A DNA stretch of 64,000 bases from Akebia trifoliata (Eukaryota > Streptophyta > Magnoliopsida > Ranunculales > Lardizabalaceae). Below are positions 17,865 to 27,683 of this stretch, piece after piece; the stretch's first letter is position 1; every line of letters begins with the position of its first letter. The position numbers and the translations under genes are program-made. The stretch covers positions 40,330,326 to 40,394,325 of the forward strand of contig CM030714.1 in assembly GCA_017979445.1 (NCBI GenBank). The letters are read 5' to 3'. The notes under the pieces are model-generated. The model made no database searches. It was not told the origin of the DNA and was given only the letters and a program-made list of their open reading frames with translations.

Positions 17865-18118
17865 GGTATCAACCCTCATAGACCTTACCCCAGTTGATTG
17901 ACAACTTCATTTTTCTTCCCAAGTTGTCTATTTTTACATATTACTATCTCATTAGTTGTTGAACACAAAATCATCGAAAAACGTTGGACCTAGAAGAACA
18001 CTATCGAAAAAAAAAATTGTTGTCCAAGTGTTTTGTTGACATTACAAAGGCTGGTCTTTTTTTTTTCCCTCGAAATATTTATTGAAGTGACCATAAACCA
18101 ATTTTGGTATGAGTCTGA

Positions 18119-18500
18119 CAAGCCTTACTAAGTTATTAAGGATTTCACCCTTACTGAGGGTTTTTGGGCTTACCTTGTGGCATCCAACAACATGATCCAT
18201 GCTTGAGGGTTGTAGCAAACAAAATTTTATGAACTTTGAAAAAAAAATCCAAAAAAATTTATTTTTTACCGTTGAATTTTAGTTTTAATTTTAAATTTAA
18301 GGTTAGGTGGAAGTTCGGTAGCTATCCATTTTCAAAACCTTGGATCAAGCTTAAGAGGGAAAAAAAAAATTGAATTTTTTTATCTAAGTTTTTTTATGAA
18401 ACTTAGAGGGTTGTCGTGTTGGATTGCTAGTGTGGTAATTCATTTGAGCAAAACGATCCTTAGTTAGGTTAAAAATCTTACCATGTTAGTAAGGAAACTG
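18119..18500. mobile_element. Family E MITE, copy 1
   Basis: Termini contain CTTACTAAGTTATTAAGGAT..CTTACTGAGGG on the left and CGATCCTTAGTTAGG..CTTACCATGTTAGTAAGG on the right. Internal landmarks are GTGGCATCCAACAACATGATC, TTTTACCGTTGAATTTTAG and GTTGGATTGC. The same order is found at about 35790-36165, and inverted at 23690-25140 and 40025-40285. Confidence 0.7.
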
Positions 18501-18582
18501 TTTCTCTTTTGGTATTTATTTATTTTTACGAAAATGACTATTATTGTGCGGACATTAAACTGGATTTTTCTTTACACCCAAT

Positions 18583-18717
18583 GTTAGAGTGACTATGTTG
18601 ACATGGAGGTGTGCATGAAACCATAGATGTTTTTCCTCGAGATACAAGTAAGAAGCATTTATGGTTTCATGCACAACTCCATGTTAGCCCAGTGTGAAAT
18701 GTAGTTACTCCAACGTG
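18583..18717. repeat. Hairpin element, family P, copy 1
   Basis: Near-perfect palindrome: ACATGGAGGTGTGCATGAAACC pairs with GGTTTCATGCACAACTCCATGT around a loop TCCTCGAGATACAAG. The same loop wording recurs in other copies. Confidence 0.8.
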
Positions 18718-18825
18718 ACTCATTAACTTTATTCCTTTATTTTCAACATGATATAAATCCTAAAAACTCGTGACCGTGTAACATTGAAATTGACATTGTA
18801 GTTTTGACTTTTTCATAAGATTAAT

Positions 18826-18975
18826 GCTGGAGTGACCTTAGTGGGAGACACATGGATGATATCTTGATGTGGAGGTGTGTACATGCCTATGATGTGTTTC
18901 TTTGAGAAACAAGTAAAATACATCTACAGACATACACACACCACCACGTCAAGATGTCTCCCTCGAGGTCACTTT
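18826..18975. repeat. Hairpin element, family P, copy 2
   Basis: Arms GGAGTGACCTTAGTGGGAGAC..ATCTTGATGTGG pair with CCACGTCAAGATGTCTCCC..GGTCACTTTAAC; the loop includes GAGAAACAAGTAAAA. Confidence 0.75.
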
Positions 18976-19279
18976 AACATGACTCTTTTCATAATTTTGT
19001 GAAAACCCACAAAAATATATATATATATTAATTGAGAGATTTGCAAGGCTAAAAAGGTAAAATCACATATTTAATCACTGTATCCGTTTTGGCAAAAAAA
19101 AAAATTACATACATACCAAAATGGATATATAACTGTTTTGGTAAATATTCTAAGAATATTTTCAGCATAAATGACCGTCATTTTGCAACCTTCCTTGGAA
19201 ATAAATCTTCACGTGTAAATAATGGTCCCATTTAGGAGAATCAAGAACATCACGCTAGTCGGCTTGCTTTTTTTCTTTG

Positions 19280-19359
19280 AGAGTTACTATTGCCACACCA
19301 ACTGTCTGCAAATTCTTTGGTGATTTCTATAGGAATTGGTGTGGCAATAGCAGCTCTCT
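19280..19359. repeat. Family G MITE, copy 3
   Basis: Inverted ends GAGAGTTACTATTGCCACACC and GGTGTGGCAATAGCAGCTCTC; only about 80 bp, a minimal copy. Confidence 0.8.
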
Positions 19360-19729
19360 TTTCTTTTTATTGGATTCTAAATGTGTCGTTCTCACTATTC
19401 TTTCCTTCAATTTTTCTTCTCTTTCTATTGCTTTAAAAAGTTATCGAGAGCTCCAAGGCGTGCTTCGTTTGCAAACCTTTTCTACCTATCTTTTCTTTTT
19501 TCCTTTTTTAATTTCTTTCTCTTATTTAATATTTTTAAAACCTTATCGAATAAACTATTAAATAAAAAGAAAGACCAAGATCCAATATGATTAATACACA
19601 AAAGAATAAGGGAAAAATACTTAAAAGGACCATTCTTGTGGAAGGATTTCTTTCTAAATAGTCCTTGAATTTTTCATAGTAGTTTGATAGGACATTTATT
19701 ACACTTTTTTTTTACTCTTAATGATCTAT

Positions 19730-19895
19730 TGTTACTGGCGAACTCACCGCCTTTTTATTTATTATTGAGTTCACTACAATTTCTTACTATTGAACTCGAC
19801 GTTTTTTTATTTAGTGTCAAGTTCACAATTTTTACTATCAAGCTCACCACTATTTATTGTCAAGTTCACAACTTTTTATTTATTGTCGAACTCGA
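19730..19895. repeat. Minisatellite, about 30-bp unit
   Basis: Five or six diverged units of the form GAACTC(A/G)(C/A)CG..TTTTTATTTATTGTC / CAAGTTCAC..TTTTTAC. Confidence 0.65.
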
Positions 19896-19899
19896 TCAT

Positions 19900-20380
19900 G
19901 GTAATTCCCACCCATTTTCAATTTTTGAATTTTTTCAACTAAAATATATGGAAAGATCGACTAAAAACTTGAATAACAACTTATTTAAATGATTTCAACC
20001 CAAAAGAATCATTCTTGATCGATTTTCATCTAAAAATTAAGAAAAAAAAAAGTGTTCTTCTTCGTTCTTAAATCCTTTCTAACGAGATTGAATCTCCAAA
20101 ATTCAATTGAAATGTCAAAAATCTAATTTTTATTTATTTATGAAAATGATGAGTTTGAACGATTAGGACATTCAATCACAAGAAATATAGGAGATGAGAT
20201 CTAGGGACTGTTAAGAAAGAGAAAAATTTACTAAATAAACTATTAAGAAACCCCCCAAAACTCATGAACTATTAAGAAAAGAGTCTCTCCGCCCGGGCCC
20301 TTTAAATAATTTTTCCAAAGAGTAACCTTAACTTTTGAAAATAACCTAAATGCCTTCATCTTCAACGAATAGCCTAAAAT

Positions 20381-20383
<3 letters not shown>
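19900..20383. other. Spacer, nothing recognised
   Basis: AT-rich, no supported gene or repeat ends. Confidence 0.4.

Positions 20384-20437
<54 letters not shown>
20384..20437. repeat. (TA)n microsatellite
   Basis: Uninterrupted TA dinucleotides. Confidence 0.95.
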
Positions 20438-20441
<4 letters not shown>

Positions 20442-20616
20442 AAAAAACTCTCTTCAAGATTAGTTGTCTTCTACCTATTGAATAAAATCTTTTATTCCAA
20501 TCTCCAACCTTAAGGTACCATGTACTCCAACTTTCAAGGATCAAGAACAAGATAAGATATTTTGGAGAAGTCGAATACAATAAAATTTTGGGTATAAATA
20601 ATGAAAGACTCATCCT

Positions 20617-21410
20617 AGAGTGACGTGCAAGACATTACGTTTCACACTAAGTTGACGCGACGGTGTCCGTAAAACCAGGGGTGCAACTTGGTTCAATTTG
20701 AGGTCAAATCAAAACCAAACTGACCTAGGTTGGTTCCATTAATGAGAACTGGAACCGAATCAAATTGCCATAGAACCAAACCAACCTGAACTGAGTTAAG
20801 GTCGATTCGGTTCGGTTCTATGAGTTGCCAATATCTTAAAAATCTAATTGAATCAATATATTTTTAATAAAAATAAATAAATATGAATATGAAATTTCAT
20901 ATAATGAGTCATTAATCTATCCAATTTTTTTTATTAATTTATCCATTAAAAAAAAGAGTCAATGGGTTTTCCATCAGTAAAAGAAAGCCATTAATCCATC
21001 CATCCAAAAAATGTCATTAATCTATCCATAATAAAATCAATTTATCCATAAAAAAAAATGTGTATAATTTATTAAATAGATTAATAATATTTATTTATAA
21101 TTTTATTAATATAAGGATTCGGTCTCGGTTTGGTTTGGTTCTATATAAGACATGAACTAAGAACCGAACCAAATTGGTCAGTTCTCTACTTTGTTAACCT
21201 GAAACCGAATCAAGTTCATTATAAACCGAAACAAACCAATCAAAAGCTCCCAGTTTAATTTGGTTCTCGGTTTGAACAGGACCAAGTTGCACCCCTACAC
21301 AAAATCATAGATGCTTTTCACTCGTGTATCAAAGAAACATTTATGGTTCTATGCACATCTCTACAATGGCTCAGTGTTGAACGCAATGTCTACACAGTCA
21401 CTCTACCATT
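20617..21410. repeat. Family P hairpin element split by a hAT-like MITE
   Basis: The left arm (20617-20675, AGAGTGACGTGCAAGACATT) and right arm (21298-21410, ending CAATGTCTACACAGTCACTCT) pair with each other. The right part carries ATCATAGATGCTTTTCACTCG, as in other family P copies. The intervening 20676-21297 is a separate element. Confidence 0.7.
20676..21297. mobile_element. hAT-like MITE inside a hairpin element
   Basis: Ends CAGGGGTGCAACTTGGTTC and, inverted, GGACCAAGTTGCACCCCTA; arms contain GGTTCGGTTCTATGAG words. The 8-bp flanks (CGTAAAAC / CACAAAAT) match only in part, so the target duplication is decayed. Confidence 0.8.
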
Positions 21411-21664
21411 TTCCCAAAGGAAAATGTTGAATTGATTCCCTTCGACATTGTGCTAACGTGACAGTGTGCAAAGAATCATTGATTTTTTTTCGTTATTGAA
21501 CATTGTGTCAAGCAAAGTCAATTTAAAACAACTAAAAAAATAAAAATAAAGGGCTTACTGCTAAGAGGTTAAGTTGAGGTTGAAAATGAAAGATTGAAGA
21601 TGATGTTGAATATATGAAAAAATTAGAGAAATTTTCATAAACATGCAAAACTTGTGAATTTTTT

Positions 21665-21890
21665 TTATCTCAGTACAACGTTAATTTTAATTCCCAAAAC
21701 ATGTTTTTCCAACGAGATAGTCACTTTTATAATTAGCAGTCTCTTTGCTAAATTATCGACGAAATAATGGGTAATGTTAAAGTCAACTACCCTTGATATT
21801 TTTAACAGTGAGATCGCTGGTAATTTATCAGCGAGACCGTCGATTTTAAAAGTGACATACTTTGGGAATTAAGATGAACAATGTACAAGA
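21665..21890. repeat. Palindromic MITE with multiple stem segments
   Basis: The left half TTAATTCCCAAAACATG..CACTTTTATAATT..GCAGTCTC pairs with the right half GAGACCGTCGATTTTAAAAGTGACATACTTTGGGAATTAA; the inner part forms further pairs (GCTAAATTATCGAC / TGGTAATTTATCAGC). Confidence 0.7.
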
Positions 21891-22940
21891 GCTAGGATTT
21901 TGCTTTATTCAATGCATGAAAATGGTAATTTACTGATGAGATCAAGATCAATGAATCATATCATCAATTTGAGAACAAACAAGTTATCTCTGACATTCAT
22001 CAAAATGTCAAGGCTGTCTAAATCCCCATTTTTCTCGATGTTTTACCAAAATGGTCAAGTATTATGTCAAAATAATTGATCCATTCATGTTATAAAAATA
22101 TTTCTTAAGAGTCATATATCAATTTGGTATTTATTTATTTTTACCGAAATGGGTATTAGTCAATTTATCTTTATATCCTTTTCCAAATCAACTAATTTGG
22201 AAAAAAAAAATAAAAAAAAAATAAATAAATGACCATTTAACTGAATTATTATTACACCCTCCTATAAAATGCCCATGTCCATGCATGGTCCATGATAATG
22301 GAATATTAGGTTTTCTTTAATCATATTTAGTAAAGTAAAATAAGATAGAGTGAAGCTAAAAGTTACTAATTAATATTATGTTTTGTGTCATTTGGACAGA
22401 CATTGCGTTTGGCTTTGAAGCTACAACACATATGCAAACAATCATTCCATCTCATGGAAAAGAATATTAGTCATGGGGGTTTACATCAAGAAAATGTGTG
22501 ATGGTGTCCTCTTGAGGAGCCTTTCTTAATCTATATAGAAATTTGTGGTCCTTGATATTACACCTTCACATCGAACATGTTGCAACATAGGGGCTCAATG
22601 CTCCCCGATAAATTTACTTGGGGACGTCTGAGTTGGAAAAAGATTGTGGAACGAATGAACGTGATCATATTTTTTTCAATAAAGAAGTGAGAAAGAAAAA
22701 TCTATCAGATGTCACAATCCTCATTTTATTTTAAGAGTTATCAAATGACCATTTACTTGATTTAGATGATAATTAAAATCATTAACGTTACAATATCTTA
22801 TTCGCTTACCATCCTATTTAATTTGTTAACCTTTAAATATTGACAGACTTCAAATAACAAAAGGCCTTGTTTCAGACATAATTGAAAACTTTCTCAAGTC
22901 AATCAAATTTTGTATTTTATATTATATAAATAAGAGTCGT
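21891..22940. other. Spacer, nothing recognised
   Basis: AT-rich gene-free DNA. No repeat boundaries could be established by eye. Confidence 0.4.
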
Positions 22941-23112
22941 GATTTTCTAACTCGATTTGTTTCGCTCAATCAATACTTGACTGACATGACAAGGGCAGAG
23001 AATCATAGATCATTTTTTTCAAGATACACAAAGAAAATAATCTATGATTCTGCGCTCTTGCCATGTCAGCTAAATATTGACAGTGTGAAAAAAAAATCGA
23101 GTTAGAAAATCA
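22941..23112. repeat. Family P hairpin element, copy 4
   Basis: Outer stem GATTTTCTAACTCGATTT / AATCGAGTTAGAAAATC; inner stem TGACATGACAAGGGCAGAG / CTCTTGCCATGTCA with AATCATAGAT pairs. The loop contains TCAAGATACACAAAG. Confidence 0.8.
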
Positions 23113-23689
23113 TTAACTATAAATAATAATTTTTTTCAGAATTTAAATAATTATTATCTTTAAGAAAATGATGTTGTTGTCAGGGATTCACAGTATAAAA
23201 CAAGTCAATAAATCGGGTTGTCACTCGTTTTTTAGTGCTAACAGCGGTGGTACCCAACCAAAGACTTTGTTACACTTTTCGCATATTTTTGTCCACTTTT
23301 GTCAATCTGAGCTGTCTACGGTTCATTGTGATTCACTTGTCATCGAGCACTAAATTTCCACTTCGATGCAAAGAGTCAACATAAAAGCGTTTAACCAACC
23401 CTCGAATGCGCAACATGAGAATTTGCTCCACCCTTTAAACATATAGTTTGATGTTACCATGATGGATAATTCCTTGGGATCCAAAAACTTTACATAAATC
23501 TTTTTATTTCCCAAAGGACACCAAAAACATCCTTAAAATCTTGAGAATACATTACTTGATGCCAAGGGCTTCTAGCAAAGTATATGCCAATGTCGTGGGC
23601 CCCCTCCTTTCATCAATGCGTTAATGACGCCTAGCGGGCTTCAATTTCTAAATGATTCATCCGACAAAAGTGAGACCTATTGACTTTGT
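23113..23689. other. Spacer, nothing recognised
   Basis: AT-rich, no supported gene; a frame at 23168-23353 lacks any recognisable domain. Confidence 0.4.
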
Positions 23690-23724
23690 CTCCAATATCA
23701 TAGTAAGATTTTGAGTCTTACTAA

Positions 23725-24074
23725 GAGCAACTCCAACGCAATCCCCATCTCCTCTTAACTCCTATTTTGTGTAGTGGAGTCCAAAAGAAGTGTTTCCGAC
23801 TCAATTCCCATCCCTCATCATTTTTTTGGTCTGGACATTTTCGATATCAAGAAAAGGTACTTCCAGTTGGTTACCAATCCTTCTTTGAGGGATAAAAGTC
23901 AAGTAATTATATTGAAAATAAATCAATTTCTAAAAGTTTTAAATCTGAATTAAATTAAAAAATTATTAAACAATTAATGAGTATCACGATTAGAATGCAT
24001 ATCACATAGATACCCACAATACTTAAAAGACTCATTTATAAGTATGAGTAGAGGGTGTTGCATTGGTGTTGCTC
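23725..24074. mobile_element. Harbinger-like MITE nested in family E
   Basis: Ends GAGCAACTCCAACGC and GGTGTTGCTC, flanked by TAA at 23722-23724 and 24075-24077. The intact family E sequence reads CTTACTAAGGG at this point, confirming a 3-bp duplication. 350 bp. Confidence 0.88.
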
Positions 24075-24192
24075 TAAGGGTCATTTTACTCAAAGGGATT
24101 ACCACATCAAAATTCCAACACCACAACCCTCAAAGTTTCATCGAAAAACTCATATACCACCCTCCTCTCTCCATATATAATATATATATATA

Positions 24193-24559
24193 GGGTGTCG
24201 TTCGGAGGTCTTAAAGATAGCCAAACATTTTTTCAATGTATGGGTTAGAAGTTTTAGAATGGGCTAATTTTCGGTGAGGATGATCTCTATGATGAGAAGA
24301 TCAACCTCACAAAAAATCAGCTTATTCCAAAACTTCTAACCCCATTAAAAGTTATTTACAAAAATCGAACGGTCCACAATTCTTTGACTTTTGAACTAGA
24401 GTTAGAAGTTCTGGAATGAGCTGATTTTCGGTGAGGATGATCTCTTCATCATATAGATCATTCTTACAAAAAATCAGCCCATTCTGAAACTTTTAACCCT
24501 TATTTTGAAAAATATTTGACATAATGTTTAGCTCTCTTTAAGGCCTCTGAACGCTTCCC
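24193..24559. mobile_element. Family D nested-palindrome MITE, copy 1
   Basis: Ends GGGTGTCGTTCGGAGGTC and, inverted, GGCCTCTGAACGCTTCCC, next to TATATATA on both sides. The core holds TTTTAGAATGGGCTAATTTTCGGTGAGGATGATCTC and its inverse, twice (described as GGTGAGGATGATCTC and inverse GATCATTCTTAC). No coding. Confidence 0.8.
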
Positions 24560-24571
24560 ATATATATATAC

Positions 24572-24947
24572 AGGGGAATGCTAACATTCAAGACCTTATT
24601 GGGACGTTAGCATTCTTCAACACTTTATTTTTTCAATAATACTCTTATTCATTTTGTCTTTTAATAAAAATAAATAGGGGTATGTTGGTATTTTACACGA
24701 TAAATGCTTGGTTGCATTGATTGTCAAATCATTTATTGCAACAAGATATTTAATTCTAAAGATTAAATGCTCTTAGCATTTCTTATGAACGAGACAAGTA
24801 TTAATTACATAAATAAGTATTTATTATGTAAAAATATTAATATATCCTTATTTTTTTTACTAAATGACAAAATGAATAATGGTATTATTGAAAAAAACAA
24901 AGCGTTGAAAAATGCTAACATCCCTATGAGGTATTAGACATTAGAAT
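24572..24947. mobile_element. Family F MITE, copy 1
   Basis: Left end GGGAATGCTAACATTCAAGACC followed by an inner inverse GGGACGTTAGCATTC; right end the complementary AAAATGCTAACATCCC..GACATTAGAATA. Both ends therefore form hairpins on their own and also pair with each other. A second copy is at 59437-60134. Confidence 0.8.
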
Positions 24948-25199
24948 ACATATATCTTTTGAATTAGATCCAAAGTTTTGAAAATGAACAGCTACCGAAC
25001 TCCCACATAACTCTCAAACTTAAAAATGAAATTCAACGGTGAAAAAATAACTTTTTTTATTATTCAAAATTTATGGAATTTCATCCTCTACAAACCTTGA
25101 AATACCAGATCATGTTTTTGGATGCCAAGAGGTTAAGACTAGGCGGACTCATTTACTTTTGACTAATTTATTTAAATTTAAAAATAAAGATTGTGAAAT

Positions 25200-25313
25200 T
25201 ATATTGGCACATCAAATTTCACTCACAACACACCAATCATTTTAAAATTAATACCATAGATTGGTAGGTTGTATGTAAAAGTTGGTGTGCTAATAGAAGC
25301 TCTCTTAATATTA
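25200..25313. repeat. Family G MITE, copy 4 (diverged)
   Basis: Right end AAAAGTTGGTGTGCTAATAGAAGCTCTC is clear; the left end ATATTGGCACATCAAATTT is weakly matched. Confidence 0.6.
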
Positions 25314-25394
25314 ATGATCTAGATGATCACGTCTTAAACTTTTACCTAAAACTCTTGATTGAAAATTTCTTCTTAAAATCAATCACTTTACAGG

Positions 25395-25650
25395 ACATTC
25401 TCTTTTAAGGTTAAGAAAGGAAAAATAATAAAGTTGGAGAGGTAGTGTTAAGAAAGGGAGAGATGAGAAAAGATAATAACATGAGTTAAAAGAGGAAAGA
25501 TAATAAAGTTAGAGGGAAATTATTAAAAAAAAAGTAAAAAAAGAAAGATAAAATATAATAAAATTAAAAATATATTATTGAAAAAAGTGAGGGTGAGAGA
25601 AAAGACAATAAAATTTAAGGGATGAAAAATGAAAGGCAATAAAATTAATA
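25395..25650. repeat. Purine-rich diverged minisatellite
   Basis: Repeats of about 40 bp of the type GAAAAGATAATAAAGTTAGAGGG on the plus strand; similar arrays occur at 33230-33420 and, as pyrimidine-rich complement, at 36690-37160. Confidence 0.65.
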
Positions 25651-26540
25651 GGGTGAACCCCACAACTGTAGTTGAATGAGAATTAGGACATTTATTCCCT
25701 TACAAAATCATAGTAAAGTGGGCCCTATTTTATTATATAGATTATTGTGATCTATTTAATATTATCTTTAATTCATCGTTTTCAACCTAACATTAATTCA
25801 TCATAGGAAATTTTGAAGATTTTACCAAAAATTCAATCATTTTTTGTTTTCTAAAAATCCTATTTTTATTTTTATTGTTCTTAAAACCATTGAAACACAT
25901 GATGCGACACCAAAGGAGTATGATAGTGGGGCATGCAAACAAAAAAAGGTGTGTCAAAGGGAAATTTTTAAGCGGTTAGCCCGCTTTAAAATTTTGAAGG
26001 ACCCTCTCCATTGGATTACATGTGGCATTTTCAAGGAGGTGTTTCAAATTTGGGTGAAAATGTAGGGGGCATTAAATAAATTCAAATTGTACATGTCTTG
26101 TAATGAGGTGAGTTCCTTCAAAATTTGAAGTAGGTTATCGCTTCAAAATCGGACTCATGTCAGAGTTGAGGACACAAAATCAAAGGATCCTCATTTATAA
26201 TGGCTAAATATATGAGACAACGTGTGTCAAAACACACTAAGAAGCAATTTCGAAATATGACATCTAAGTATGCATAAACAATTGAAATACAACTATGAAT
26301 GTGAACAATTTTACAAGAAAGTCCCAAAATCTATAAATAAGACTTCCATGCATGAATTTTGATAATAAATTTTCATCTTTTCTAATCATAATTCATTTTA
26401 ATTCTATGTTAATTAGATCATCATATCATTTTTACGTGGAGGTTTCCTAATATTTCAAAGGAAAAGGAATGGATAAGAATCAACAGATCTTGATTATTCT
26501 ATTGAGTACTAATAATCTAACTACCCCATGTGGGAAATTC
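25651..26540. other. Spacer, nothing recognised
   Basis: AT-rich DNA; a short frame at 25844-26065 has no recognisable domain and is not called. Confidence 0.4.
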
Positions 26541-26544
26541 AATC

Positions 26545-26710
26545 AATTACCTGACGTGACAAGTTGGGGTATCGTACATATGCATTTCTCGGGATACATG
26601 ATTCCCTTGAGATACACTTTTTATGGGAAAATGCAAATGTGTATCCAGAGGAGTGCACATCTATGATTCCTGAATTTGTCACGTCAGATTGTCGCTTGAG
26701 TTTGCCACGT
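26545..26710. repeat. Family P-like hairpin element
   Basis: CTGACGTGACAAGTTGGGG pairs with TGAATTTGTCACGTCAG; inner pairs include GTATCCAGAGG / CCCTTGAGATAC. TTGCCACGTGATA follows at the right edge. Confidence 0.65.
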
Positions 26711-27360
26711 GATAGTCATTATCACGATTCTATTATATTATATCCATTCTATGGACCAAAATAGGTCCAACCACGTTCTACTCTAGATAACCCGACTCAT
26801 AGGCATCCCACGCCAATCGCGTTCACTCGCAGTCTCTTGTTTTGGACACTTCATTGTCCAACGACGCGGACTCTCAGTGTCCAACGAACAGATCAGTTGA
26901 AAAAAAGGTGAAAACTCTTTCCGAGTATCCTTACTATATTGGGGATCGGATGAATACGAATCCAACGAAGTTACACCGTATACTTTCCTTCATTGAAGTA
27001 TTTATATTCTCTCCGCCGATTTTTCGCCGAATATTTCGCTTATTAACTCTCTAAAGTACGAGCGTTACTCTCACGGTCCCGTAACCATGAATATATGGTA
27101 ATACTCTTACATGGCAATTTCTCATTTGACAACCATTTCTCATACTCCGTGCAAGCCTTGAACTCTAAACTGCAAACTCTGTGATCACGTGACCTATGAG
27201 AGGACCACTTTAGAAAATCCAAAGTAAGGAGTACAGTACACGCAAAAACGCTAGAACAAAGTAAGCAGCGCCACCACCACCACCACCTCCGCCGTCACCA
27301 CCTCCTTTTAAAAAAAAAAAGCAAAAACCAATACTAATTTTTTTTTTCTCTCTCTCTCTC

Positions 27361-27627
27361 TACACTGCCAGTGCTGGGAGAATACCAAAAGCCATTTCTT
27401 CCTCCACTAAAACTGCTACATTCTTTTCTTCTTCGCATACTCTCTCTCTCTGAAAAAGCGGCGCCACCACTTCCTCCCAGCCACCACCACCTTTAAATAG
27501 AAAAAAACAATTATAAAAAAGGTCGCTCTCTGCACTGCCAGTGCTGGGAAAAAAACAAAAGCCATTTCATCTCCACTATCTACAATATTCTTTTCTTCTT
27601 CAGTTATTCTCTCCACCCTTTAAATAG
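27361..27627 (+). promoter_or_regulatory. OSCA promoter/leader with tandem duplication
   Basis: Two related units, 27361-27500 and 27531-27627, each begin with CACTGCCAGTGCTGGGA, continue ACAAAAGCCATTTC and TTCTTTTCTTCTTC, and end in CTTTAAATAG, a TATA-like box. The first unit additionally holds a GCGGCGCCACC stretch. The ATG at 27684 is 57 bp after the second box, so both copies could drive initiation. CT-rich microsatellites flank them. Confidence 0.6.
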
Positions 27628-27683
27628 TTTTGAACTTCTCTTCACCCATCTCTCTATCTCTTACTCTCTGTTTGGGCTCTTTA

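Larger units (their letters stand above)
23690..25140. mobile_element. Family E MITE carrying three nested elements
   Basis: Host pieces, inverted relative to copy 1: 23690-23724 (GTAAGATTTTGAGTCTTACTAA), 24075-24190 (TAAGGGTCATTTTACTC..), about 24955-25140 (GAATTAGATCCAAAGTTTTG.. to GATGCCAAGAGG). They join to the order seen in copies 1 and 2 once the insertions are taken out. Confidence 0.75.
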
